A stretch of DNA of 59,831 nt, from NCBI GenBank assembly GCA_015065105.1, contig SVQZ01000014.1, positions 1-59,831 on the forward strand, written 5' to 3'. Both the position numbers and the translations under genes were made by a program. This DNA is from Oscillospiraceae bacterium (GTDB lineage Bacteria; Bacillota; Clostridia; Oscillospirales; CAG-272). The first letter of the stretch is position 1, and each line of letters opens with the position of its first letter. The notes under the pieces are model-generated. The model did not search any database. It was given only the letters and a program-made list of their open reading frames with translations, and was not told the origin of the DNA. Below, one piece after another: positions 1 to 7,389 of this stretch.

Positions 1-1
1 C

Positions 2-358
2 AAGGGAAGCCTTGACGAGGTGATGGCTATTGTTGACGACAGTGCCGTGAACCGAGCAATCAAAATCGGTGCCTGCAACATCTATCATGGCTGCGTTCAC
101 AATATGCTCCACGAAAAGAGCGACGATGTTTTAAGAGGGTTATATAAATCGGCTTCTTTTGTTGTACAGGCAATTGCTTTCAAGCGAACAGCCAAATACA
201 TAAAACATCAAAGTGAATTGAGGAATATTGTTTCAAATGATGAAAGGGTTATCGTTGATACATTTCTTGATTTGAAAAATGGCGGAACGGTAGACTTCAA
301 CTTGATGTCAGAAACTTTGTTTGATTGGTCAAAGAAATGGATTGCTGATAACAATTGA
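2..358 (+). CDS. Partial protein, C-terminal part; possibly a nucleotidyltransferase helical domain
   Basis: The reading frame is open at the left edge, so this is the C-terminal end of a longer gene, with about 119 codons visible before the stop at 356-358. The protein is mostly helical and hydrophilic, with no signal peptide or membrane segment. Runs such as CNIYHGCVHNMLHEKS and SASFVVQAIAFK resemble, from memory, the C-terminal helical part of nucleotidyltransferase-domain proteins of Clostridia. The catalytic half would lie outside the window, so this cannot be confirmed. It converges on the catalase gene, and the two share a bidirectional terminator. The family is a weak guess; that the frame is a real gene is more likely. 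Confidence 0.45.
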   Translation, partial: KGSLDEVMAIVDDSAVNRAIKIGACNIYHGCVHNMLHEKSDDVLRGLYKSASFVVQAIAFKRTAKYIKHQSELRNIVSNDERVIVDTFLDLKNGGTVDFNLMSETLFDWSKKWIADNN

Positions 359-408
359 GCAAATTCCAATAGGTCGAACTGTTGTGATGTATAGGAAAAG
401 AAAAAATT

Positions 409-441
409 GCCGCTGAGGAACAAACTCCTCAGCGGCTTTTT
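409..441. terminator. Bidirectional intrinsic terminator between converging genes
   Basis: An 11-base-pair perfect stem (409-419 with 426-436) has a 6-base loop, five T on the right and an A-rich run on the left. It can end both the rightward partial gene and the leftward catalase gene. Confidence 0.9.
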
Positions 442-445
442 GCTA

Positions 446-1108
446 TCACTCAAAGGAAACAGGCTTGGTATCTCCCGTCGCAAATGCGTTAGGACCGGGG
501 TCAGACATAGAGAAATACATTTTCGCTGCTTTGGTGGTGCCGAAATCGCGGTTGGAACCGGAATTCTGCACCTTGTTAAAGGCGTCGCGGAACATCTGGT
601 TGTGGGCTTCCTCACGGTTTAAGAGAAAATCAATGGTCTCCCGCACCTTTTTGTCGTCGATCTGGCGGTAAAGGTATTCGTAAACCACCTTTGCGCGCTG
701 TTCGGATGCGATGTTGCTGAGCAGGTCGGCACACAGATCGCCCGTAACCGTCACGTAATCCGCCGTCCAGGAGTAACCCGAAGCATTGATAAGACCGGGA
801 TTAAGACCTAAGAGCACGTGGGACTGGATCTCACCGCATGGCACCTTTGCGGCATCTACGTCGTGACCGTTTAAGAGGTTGATGGTCTGCGCCACCATCT
901 CCATGTGCCCCAGCTCCTCTGCCGCAATGTCAAGGAACAGATCCTTAATTTCAGGATCTTTGATTCGAAAACTCTGCGACATATACTGCATCGCCGCCTT
1001 CAACTCGCCGTTACCGCCGCCAAGCTGTTCCTGCAAAAGCGCCGCATACTGCGGATTGGGTCTCTCTACCTCCACGGGATGAAAAAGCATCTTTTCGTGT
1101 TTGAACAT
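446..1108 (-). CDS. Manganese catalase family protein
   Basis: This 220-residue protein belongs to the non-heme dimanganese catalase family (KatN/CotJC type), which breaks hydrogen peroxide into water and oxygen in a ferritin-like four-helix bundle. Metal ligands are visible as E35 in the first helix, the EELGHME motif (E65, H68), and the later E..REEAH segment near residue 178. The C-terminal SDPGPN-like tail is also typical. I chose the ATG at 1108 because GGAGGTAG lies 5 bases upstream; a longer frame to 1180 has no such site. The family serves oxidative-stress defence and, in CotJC, the spore coat. No partner cotJ genes are present, so a spore role is not supported here. GC content is higher than in the next module. 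Confidence 0.9.
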   Translation of the reverse strand: MFKHEKMLFHPVEVERPNPQYAALLQEQLGGGNGELKAAMQYMSQSFRIKDPEIKDLFLDIAAEELGHMEMVAQTINLLNGHDVDAAKVPCGEIQSHVLLGLNPGLINASGYSWTADYVTVTGDLCADLLSNIASEQRAKVVYEYLYRQIDDKKVRETIDFLLNREEAHNQMFRDAFNKVQNSGSNRDFGTTKAAKMYFSMSDPGPNAFATGDTKPVSFE

Positions 1109-1430
1109 TTCACTACCTCCACTTGTTTGATATAAGTTATTTTTGCCAATCCGGAGATAGATATTCAAACGTACCGCCAAATCTGCATACGAGTCAACAA
1201 TTGCCCCGCAGTAAACAAAGAAAAATAAGATGAACAGAAAACTTTTTAAGAAGGACTTTACACAAGGTCAATTACATGTTAAAATGTTCTTACGAAAACT
1301 GTGTGTGACATTATAGTTTTTTAAGAGTATAAAAAAGCAAGTGATTTCAAGGAGCTATAACTTATTAAAAAATCGTATTGGCTGATATTTTAATTATTAT
1401 AAATAGCGTAGTGTGACAGGAGGTGTAACA
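1109..1430. other. Intergenic region with the first direct-repeat copy
   Basis: This 322-base gap separates the divergent catalase and nuclease genes. It carries repeat copy 1 at 1206-1225. To the right it is AT-rich, but I see no convincing promoter; a weak candidate is TTGGCT at 1378 with AT-rich sequence downstream. The gap probably marks a module border. Confidence 0.5.
1206..1225 (+). repeat. Direct repeat copy 1 (candidate attachment core)
   Basis: The 20-base sequence CCGCAGTAAACAAAGAAAAA is identical to 2941-2960. A two-mismatch copy occurs at 17896-17915 and an identical 18-base core at 22573-22590. All four point the same way. The flanks are unrelated, as expected of a recombination core. 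Confidence 0.75.
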
Positions 1431-2882
1431 ATGAACAAGGTAGGTGAATTGTTAAAAAAACAAGGTCCTATGTTATCGGGCGATTTGGCACGTTTGTATG
1501 AACGGACATACGGCGTTTCAAATGAAGCAGCTCGCAAGGCGATTTCTAGGGCAACCGCCCCCGTGAAAAAACTCTATAAAATTAAATTTGATAAAAATCA
1601 AATATTCTATTATTTAGACTCGCAATTTATGGGCTCACAATATGTAACCTCTCTTTTGCGTGCTATTGAAACCCATTCCAAGGTGGTCTACACGTATATT
1701 CAGGCTTTCATTTCGCAAAGCGGAGTTGTTTCTAAAGAACTGCTTCCTTCGTTTGTATCTGCGCCGATAGGAAAAGTGAAAGGACATCGGCGACATGAAG
1801 ATGTTTTGGCAAAACTTATCGATGCTCAGATCATACGAGATAGTGGTGAGGATACGTATTCAATTTCCCCAATGTTTCATGAAGCTATAAACGCAAGACG
1901 TTCGCGTGGTTTGGAAATTGCTAAAAACGTGATAACTCGCGACTTTAACAGTTGGGCAAGAGGGGTTAATTTAGTTTCATACGAACAAGGGAAGTGCTTG
2001 TTTGAAATCCCTAACTTCGGACAGTTTCAATGGGCATTTACCGCTCCGTCGTATGTTCAACCGCTATACTCTTATGAGTCGAAAAAGCCAGGGTTTGTTG
2101 TTGCAGATGTCTTCTTCGGAAAAACAGCAACTCCCGAATCTATAAAATTTTTCCTGCAGAAAATCCAGGTGTTAAGGTCATATAAAAACATTCAACCGTT
2201 TCTTCCCGTATTACTCGTGGACAAAGTTGACCGTGAAGCACTACAACTGCTTAAGGAAAGCAAAGTTATGGTTGCAGTGCTAAACAATATGTTCTCGGAT
2301 AAATATACTGAGTTGCTAAATGATCTTGTTAATGTTTTTTCAAATGCTACAGCGATCCTGGCTAACGATCCTGGACAAATCCACGATTTGTTTAAGGCGG
2401 TAGAAAAAAGCGAAGGCAGATATAACAATCTTGCAGGAGATTTGTTTGAATTGTTAGTTGGCAGCTATTATGCGCGTGTTGGTTGTCAATATTTAAAATC
2501 TCAAGAGGAAGTAATAGACTACGAAACCGGCAAAAAGAAGGAAATCGATTTGTTGGTTGTTAAAGACGGAAAATGCATAATAGTTGAATGCAAAGCTCAA
2601 AAAGCAAAACTGAGTGGAGAATATGTTCGCAAATGGCTAAACGAAAACATACCGGTCATTCGAAAATGTTTGTTAGCACGCGAGCATTATAGTAAAATGG
2701 AGTTTCAACTATGGTCGGTTAGCGGATTTGACGATGAAGCACTTACCCTTTTGAAAAAGGCAGAAGAAAACACAAAATATAGTGTATTGTATTATGATAA
2801 AGAACAGATGATTTCTGTTGCTAAGGATAAGGGGGATCAGTATTTCGTCGATATAATGAAAAAGCACTTCATGATTAAATAA
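1431..2882 (+). CDS. Winged-helix protein with C-terminal PD-(D/E)XK nuclease domain
   Basis: This 483-residue protein is alone in its block between two direct repeats. The start at 1431 follows AGGAGGTG (1418-1425). The first 60 residues or so look like a winged helix (GELLKKQGPMLSGDLARLYE), and a second wHTH-like region lies near residues 85-150. The C-terminal third carries a PD-(D/E)XK restriction-type fold: E340 in a helix (GDLFELL), D373 in EIDLLVV, and E386-x-K388 in VECKA. That suggests a DNA nuclease of the Mrr/Holliday-resolvase-like superfamily guided by the winged helices. No methyltransferase is next to it, so it could be a single-gene defence nuclease or a type IV restriction enzyme. 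The low GC content differs from the catalase. The nuclease fold is well supported; target and role are unknown. Confidence 0.75.
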   Translation: MNKVGELLKKQGPMLSGDLARLYERTYGVSNEAARKAISRATAPVKKLYKIKFDKNQIFYYLDSQFMGSQYVTSLLRAIETHSKVVYTYIQAFISQSGVVSKELLPSFVSAPIGKVKGHRRHEDVLAKLIDAQIIRDSGEDTYSISPMFHEAINARRSRGLEIAKNVITRDFNSWARGVNLVSYEQGKCLFEIPNFGQFQWAFTAPSYVQPLYSYESKKPGFVVADVFFGKTATPESIKFFLQKIQVLRSYKNIQPFLPVLLVDKVDREALQLLKESKVMVAVLNNMFSDKYTELLNDLVNVFSNATAILANDPGQIHDLFKAVEKSEGRYNNLAGDLFELLVGSYYARVGCQYLKSQEEVIDYETGKKKEIDLLVVKDGKCIIVECKAQKAKLSGEYVRKWLNENIPVIRKCLLAREHYSKMEFQLWSVSGFDDEALTLLKKAEENTKYSVLYYDKEQMISVAKDKGDQYFVDIMKKHFMIK

Positions 2883-2892
2883 TGTTTTAGGA

Positions 2893-2926
2893 GCGTCTAT
2901 AGATCGTATGTCTATAGGCGCTTTTT
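2893..2926 (+). terminator. Intrinsic terminator after the wHTH-nuclease gene
   Basis: An 11-pair stem (one G-T pair) at 2893-2903 and 2911-2921 is followed by five T, 10 bases past the stop codon. Confidence 0.9.
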
Positions 2927-2940
2927 GTTGCAATTTTGAT

Positions 2941-2960
2941 CCGCAGTAAACAAAGAAAAA
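2941..2960 (+). repeat. Direct repeat copy 2 (candidate attachment core)
   Basis: Identical over 20 bases to copy 1 at 1206-1225. It lies just after the terminator of the nuclease gene and about 80 bases before the promoter of the XRE regulator, on a clean module border. Confidence 0.75.
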
Positions 2961-3043
2961 AGCACGTTGCAATGCGCATACCTATCGTTTGTGGCGAAAA
3001 ACCGACAAATGCTGAAATCGCAGTATTTCTCTGCCGAAAACTG

Positions 3044-3072
3044 TTGCTATTTGGCGCGGAGTGTGGTATAAT
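3044..3072 (+). promoter_or_regulatory. Sigma-A promoter for the XRE regulator and possibly the RM operon
   Basis: TTGCTA (3044-3049), a 17-base spacer and TATAAT (3067-3072) preceded by TGG (partial extended -10). The start would be near 3079, about 45 bases before the regulator ATG. Confidence 0.8.
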
Positions 3073-3124
3073 GGCAGATGGTGAAATAGCACACTTACTA
3101 AAACTACTTATGAGGTGTAATGCA

Positions 3125-3337
3125 ATGGCTGCAAGCTATAAGAAATTGTTTAAACTTCTGATCGACCGCGATATGAAAAAGAAAGAACTCGCCGAAAAAG
3201 CCGGCATCAGCATAGCTACCATCACTAAGATGGGCAAAGACGGCGCCGTCGTGTCGAGTGATGTGCTAGTAAAAATATGCTCTGCATTGGAGTGTACGAT
3301 GGACGATATCGTCGAGATCGTACCTTCAGGCAAATAA
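3125..3337 (+). CDS. XRE/Cro-family helix-turn-helix regulator
   Basis: This 70-residue protein is a single HTH domain (KELAEKAGISIATITKMGKD, then a leucine-rich dimer helix and MDDIVEIV), of the small YozG-like Cro/C1 type. The start at 3125 follows GAGGTG at 3112-3117; the upstream in-frame extension has no ribosome site. Small XRE proteins placed just before methyltransferase genes often act as controller proteins that time restriction after methylation. The inverted repeats between this gene and the methyltransferase are possible operators. That it controls this operon is inference from position. Confidence 0.85.
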   Translation: MAASYKKLFKLLIDRDMKKKELAEKAGISIATITKMGKDGAVVSSDVLVKICSALECTMDDIVEIVPSGK

Positions 3338-3352
3338 TGTTAAGTCTGTAAA

Positions 3353-3443
3353 TATAGGCAATGATCCGGCGTCTGTCGGTGCTAACATATGGTGTTCTAC
3401 ACCATGCCTATAAATATATTTAAGTGGATGACCTTAAAAGGTC
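3353..3443 (+). promoter_or_regulatory. Nested inverted repeats before the first methyltransferase
   Basis: An outer 8-pair stem (3353-3360 with 3405-3412) encloses a 7-pair, 3-base-loop hairpin (3389-3405). A separate 14-base dyad, GACCTTAAAAGGTC (3430-3443), touches the ribosome site AAGGAGG (3444-3450). These could be operators for the XRE protein or RNA structures controlling translation of the methyltransferase. Confidence 0.5.
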
Positions 3444-3455
3444 AAGGAGGACTTT

Positions 3456-4673
3456 ATGGAAAAAACGATTTGCGAACTATTTGCGGGTGTCGGTGGATTC
3501 CGACTCGGTTTTGACCGACTGGAATCTGGCTGGAGAACGACTTGGTTCTCACAGTGGGAACCTGGTGCCAAAACGCAGTGGGCTCATGACTGCTATGTGC
3601 AACACTACGGCGAAAGTATCGATCTAAATGGTGAGTACCACACAGGAGAAGACATCAGTTTGATGGATAAAAGTGCTATCCCTGATCACAGCCTGCTTGT
3701 GGGTGGCTTTCCTTGCCAGGATTACAGTGTGGCACACACACTGGCATCTTCCAAAGGTATCGAAGGTAAAAAAGGTGTTCTCTGGTGGCAGATCCGCGAT
3801 ACTTTGATTGAAAAGAAAGCGCCATTCTGCATATTAGAAAACGTAGATAGATTACTCAAATCTCCTGCGAAACAAAGAGGACGCGATTTTGGCATCATTC
3901 TTGCATGCCTTGCAGAGCTTGGATATAGCGCTGAATGGAGAGTTGTAAACGCAGCCCAATACGGTGCAGCACAAAGACGTCGTCGTATCTTCATCTATGC
4001 TTATCGTGACGATACCAACTACGGCAAAAAGATGAGTGATGTATCGGCAGATGACATCATTAAAACTAACGGGTTGATGACTAAGGCGTTCCCGATAAGT
4101 GAAATGGGCAAGATCACACAAACCGTATTGAATGAAGACATCGTGGATGTTAGTGATAACTTTGCCTTCCCGTTTGAAAATGCTGGATATATGCATCAGC
4201 ACACAGTTTATACTGCAAAGATTTTAGAAGCAGAAGAAGCGCCCATCTTGCTGGGTGCGATCCTTCAAAAGAATGTAGATGAAAAGCATTATATATCTAC
4301 CGAGAAGATGGCAAAATGGACATATCTCAAAGGGGCAAAGAAGATTCCAAGAAAGTCGGCAAACGGACATGAATATATGTTCTCCGAAGGTCCGATTGCA
4401 TTCCCCGACCCGTGGGATAGACCTGGTCGCACGATGCTGACGAGCGAATCTACATTAAATCGCTCTACTCACGTGGTAACTGATCCTGGTACTGGTAGAC
4501 TTCGTCTGTTGACTCCAGTGGAAGCCGAACGACTGCAAGGATTTGACGATGAATGGACCAATTCTGGAATGCCGGATAGAATGAGATACTTCTGTATGGG
4601 CAATGCCTTGGTCGTACAAATGATAACAAGAATGGGAAGAGTTCTCGACGATATCATAGCAGAAGAAAAGTAA
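3456..4673 (+). CDS. DNA (cytosine-5) methyltransferase, M.Sau3AI-like
   Basis: This 405-residue Dcm-family enzyme moves a methyl group from S-adenosylmethionine to carbon 5 of cytosine. Motif I is FAGVGGFRLG near the N-terminus, motif IV is GGFPCQDYS with catalytic C87, motif VI is ENVDRLL, motif VIII is AAQRRRRIF and motif X is MGNAL. From memory, the order of segments, the spacing and the conserved GRTMLTSE and RLLTPVEAERLQGF segments match M.Sau3AI, so the likely target is GATC. It starts at 3456 after AAGGAGG. It lies directly before a Sau3AI-type nuclease and would protect host DNA from it. A second member of the same subfamily sits at 7390 in the same operon, which is unusual for a palindromic target. 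Specificity is inferred. Confidence 0.92.
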   Translation: MEKTICELFAGVGGFRLGFDRLESGWRTTWFSQWEPGAKTQWAHDCYVQHYGESIDLNGEYHTGEDISLMDKSAIPDHSLLVGGFPCQDYSVAHTLASSKGIEGKKGVLWWQIRDTLIEKKAPFCILENVDRLLKSPAKQRGRDFGIILACLAELGYSAEWRVVNAAQYGAAQRRRRIFIYAYRDDTNYGKKMSDVSADDIIKTNGLMTKAFPISEMGKITQTVLNEDIVDVSDNFAFPFENAGYMHQHTVYTAKILEAEEAPILLGAILQKNVDEKHYISTEKMAKWTYLKGAKKIPRKSANGHEYMFSEGPIAFPDPWDRPGRTMLTSESTLNRSTHVVTDPGTGRLRLLTPVEAERLQGFDDEWTNSGMPDRMRYFCMGNALVVQMITRMGRVLDDIIAEEK

Positions 4674-4701
4674 AGCGTTAGAGGTTCTCCACACCATCCT
4701 T

Positions 4702-4727
4702 GGGTCTTGTGTAATTGCACAAGACCC
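4702..4727 (+). terminator. Hairpin between methyltransferase and nuclease genes
   Basis: A perfect 10-pair stem (4702-4711 with 4718-4727) has a 6-base loop and only three T after it. It may be a weak terminator that lowers nuclease expression relative to the methyltransferase, or an mRNA-stabilising hairpin. Confidence 0.6.
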
Positions 4728-4756
4728 TTTGGGAATTAGAAAAGGAAGTGACAAAG

Positions 4757-6109
4757 ATGGAAGGTACTGAGTATCGCACAAAGGAATCTGTTTTAAGACG
4801 TGCACAAGAGGTCATTGGTATTCCGCTTAAAGATGTCGATACGACCGGACGTCTAGCAACAGGTAAAGGTGCTATTGGAACCGTTATCGAAGAAAGCTGG
4901 TTTGGGTATTCTCCAAATTCAGAATCCGAGCCAGATTTCCCTGAAGCGGGTGTTGAGTTAAAAGTCACTCCTTATCTGCGTGGTAGAAATGGTATCCGGG
5001 CCAAAGAACGGCTGGTATGTAATATTATCAACTATATGGAAGAGTACGATAAGACCTTCCACACCAGTGCATTTTGGCATAAGTGCGAGAACATCTTATT
5101 AATGTCTTATGAGCATCTTCTGGATAGACCCAAGGGCGATTTTAAAATCGATGCTGCTATCCTTTTTAGTTTTCCCGAAGAGGATCTTGTGATAATCGAG
5201 CATGACTGGGAAACTATCATGGAAAAGGTGCATAACGGTAGAGCACATGAACTTTCCGAGGGAGATACGATGTATCTTGCTGCTTGTACAAAAGGCGCAA
5301 CAGCAGCTAGTGTGCGTCCTCAGCCGTTTTCGGCTATTCCTGCCAAGCAGCGTGCTTATTCTTTGAAGGCGTCTTATATGACGCGGATACTAAACGCCTA
5401 CATTTTTGGTGATGCACAAAGTGAGCGCATCATAAAAGATCCTGCCGAACTGCAAGAAGGCACATTTGAAGATTACTTAAGGCGAAAACTATCTCCATAT
5501 TTTGGAATGACTCAGACGGAACTCAAGACTCGTTTTGCAGTTGAAAGCTCTGCTAAGAATCTTAACGAAGTTTTGCTTTCCAAAATGCTTGGCATACAAG
5601 GCAAAATTGCATACACTGAGGAATTTCAAAAGGCTGGTATCGTTCCGAAGACTATACGTGTACGCAAGAATGGAACGATAAAAGAAAATATGTCTTTCCC
5701 GACTTTTGATTTTATCGAATTGAGTCAGGAAGAGGAATGGGAAGAATCTGACCTGTATAATTATTTAGCTCCGACCAAGTTCCTTTTCATCATATTTCAA
5801 GAGAATGATGAAGGAGAGCTTGTGTTTGAGCGCGTAAAGCTTTGGAATATTCCCAATCGTGACCTAGAAGAAGTTCGAAGAGTCTGGGAGCGTACTGTGC
5901 AGGCCATTCGTGAGGGTGTCGTTCTCGAACAAACAAGTAGAGGTGTTGCGAACAATTTACCGAAGCAGTCAGAAAGCGCAGTGGCACATGTTCGACCTCA
6001 CGGTAGAGATGGAAATGATAGACTACCATTACCAGATGGCCGGATGATGACGAAGCAGTGTTTCTGGTTGAATAACACCTACATTGCAGAACAAATAAAG
6101 GAGAAATAA
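4757..6109 (+). CDS. Sau3AI-type (MutH-like) restriction endonuclease
   Basis: This 450-residue protein resembles Sau3AI (about 489 residues), a type II enzyme cutting at GATC. The MutH-type active site is visible in the N-terminal half: D60 in EPDFPEAG, then E67-x-K69 in VELKV. A block with KERLVCNIINY follows, then HELSEGDTMYLAACTKGA and PAKQRAYSLKASYMT, all characteristic of this family as I recall it. The C-terminal half corresponds to the second MutH-like domain, which in Sau3AI binds DNA but lacks the catalytic triad, and ends in MTKQCFWLNN. The start at 4757 has AAAGGAAG 8 bases upstream; a GTG at 4748 is possible. It should cut unmodified foreign DNA and is guarded by the flanking methyltransferases. 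Confidence 0.9.
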   Translation: MEGTEYRTKESVLRRAQEVIGIPLKDVDTTGRLATGKGAIGTVIEESWFGYSPNSESEPDFPEAGVELKVTPYLRGRNGIRAKERLVCNIINYMEEYDKTFHTSAFWHKCENILLMSYEHLLDRPKGDFKIDAAILFSFPEEDLVIIEHDWETIMEKVHNGRAHELSEGDTMYLAACTKGATAASVRPQPFSAIPAKQRAYSLKASYMTRILNAYIFGDAQSERIIKDPAELQEGTFEDYLRRKLSPYFGMTQTELKTRFAVESSAKNLNEVLLSKMLGIQGKIAYTEEFQKAGIVPKTIRVRKNGTIKENMSFPTFDFIELSQEEEWEESDLYNYLAPTKFLFIIFQENDEGELVFERVKLWNIPNRDLEEVRRVWERTVQAIREGVVLEQTSRGVANNLPKQSESAVAHVRPHGRDGNDRLPLPDGRMMTKQCFWLNNTYIAEQIKEK

Positions 6110-6110
6110 T

Positions 6111-6935
6111 ATGGCTCTGATAAGGACTGAAGAATTGAGAGACCGCATTAAGGTCGTTATACCGATGACCGCCCCATATAATGCTTCTGCTGATAAGAAA
6201 AAGGAGAATATTGATAGTTTTAATGCGCTGTCTCGAGAAGGATTACAAAACGATAAAGTTGAGCGAAGAATCCTTCTATACCAAACTCAAGCTGGAGAAA
6301 AAGTATATATGCAGTATCCAGGAATCGAGAGCGCACGAGAAGGAATACGCGCATTTCCTTTAGATGCAAGACCGGTCCTTCAAAAAGCAGACGGTACTTA
6401 TGCAGCTGATATGGATTTTAAGAAAATATGGGATATTATTGATAGAATTGGCGAAGGACATCGCGATGATATCGATATCTTAGCCACCATCTTCTTGCGT
6501 ATTGCATATATGTTGGATTACAAACATAATGACCAAGAGTATCTTTGTGAAGAACTTGATATCGAGAACGACAGTGTTAGTGAATCTGAACACATACGTT
6601 TTGTCTGGAATTCACTGGAACTTGACCAAGATGTATTAGAAACGCTAAACGACCGATTTAATACTCAAGAAGGAATGTCTATAGAGGGATTCTTGTACTA
6701 TAACGATCTGCTTGCTCAAAATGAAGACTGCAAATACCGCTATATACAAGGTGATAGATGGACTATTACAGCTGGCAGAATCAATAATTGTTTGTCCCAC
6801 CTTACTGTAATATCTCACATCAGAGGGAAAATTGGCATCTCAAAACTTATAGACAGTTTTCAGCGGACTGGTGTTGCACCCTTGCCTCAAAGTAGATTTG
6901 ATGAGGCATGTGGCGAGCTTGTAGAACGCAGATAA
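6111..6935 (+). CDS. Unrecognised protein of the Sau3AI-like operon
   Basis: I do not recognise this 274-residue protein. It has no signal peptide, membrane segment or obvious catalytic motif; it is acidic in the middle and predicted mixed alpha/beta. It starts one base after the nuclease stop, with AAAGGAGA upstream, and its TAA overlaps the Vsr ATG (TAATG). That places it firmly inside the restriction operon, between the nuclease and Vsr. Plausible roles are a nuclease partner, a specificity or sensing subunit, or an antirestriction-type control protein; none has direct support. Confidence 0.8.
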   Translation: MALIRTEELRDRIKVVIPMTAPYNASADKKKENIDSFNALSREGLQNDKVERRILLYQTQAGEKVYMQYPGIESAREGIRAFPLDARPVLQKADGTYAADMDFKKIWDIIDRIGEGHRDDIDILATIFLRIAYMLDYKHNDQEYLCEELDIENDSVSESEHIRFVWNSLELDQDVLETLNDRFNTQEGMSIEGFLYYNDLLAQNEDCKYRYIQGDRWTITAGRINNCLSHLTVISHIRGKIGISKLIDSFQRTGVAPLPQSRFDEACGELVERR

Positions 6936-7369
6936 TGAAACATCCAAAGTCATATGATTCGACCCCAGAAACCCGGAAACGCATGTCCAAGGTAAAACTG
7001 AAAAACGGTGATGCTGAGATGTTGCTTGCAAAGAAACTATGGCACCTTGGCTATCGTTATCGTAAAAATGACAAAAGGCTCCCTGGCTCACCAGATATTG
7101 CAATCAGTAAGCATCACATTGCCATTTTTGTTGACGGTGAGTTTTGGCATGGGAAGGATTGGGATGTTCGTAAAGAACGGTTGCAACGCAATCGAGAATA
7201 CTGGATTGAAAAAATCGAAGAAAACATCGCACGTGATATCCGTGTTGACAAAGATTTACGTGCGATGGGCTGGACACCTATTCATTTTTGGTCAAAAGAA
7301 GTTTTGAAAGATGCAGACGGATGTATTTCAGCCATTCTTGAACTCATTATAGATTCATATGAAGAATAA
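6935..7369 (+). CDS. vsr: Very short patch repair endonuclease (Vsr)
   Basis: This 144-residue protein has the full Vsr signature: RKRMSKVKLKNGDAE at the start, then LPGSPDIAI with catalytic D54, IFVDGEFWHGKDW, and NREYWIEKIEENI. Vsr nicks DNA next to T:G mismatches that arise when 5-methylcytosine deaminates, starting repair to C. Its place between two cytosine-5 methyltransferase genes fits: it limits mutation at methylated sites. The start at 6935 overlaps the previous stop by one base, and a longer frame to 6908 lacks support. The known Dcm partner motif is CCWGG; here the substrate would be the operon's own site, probably GATC, which is inference. Confidence 0.95.
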   Translation: MKHPKSYDSTPETRKRMSKVKLKNGDAEMLLAKKLWHLGYRYRKNDKRLPGSPDIAISKHHIAIFVDGEFWHGKDWDVRKERLQRNREYWIEKIEENIARDIRVDKDLRAMGWTPIHFWSKEVLKDADGCISAILELIIDSYEE

Positions 7370-7389
7370 CAAATACGTAGGTTGATAGT

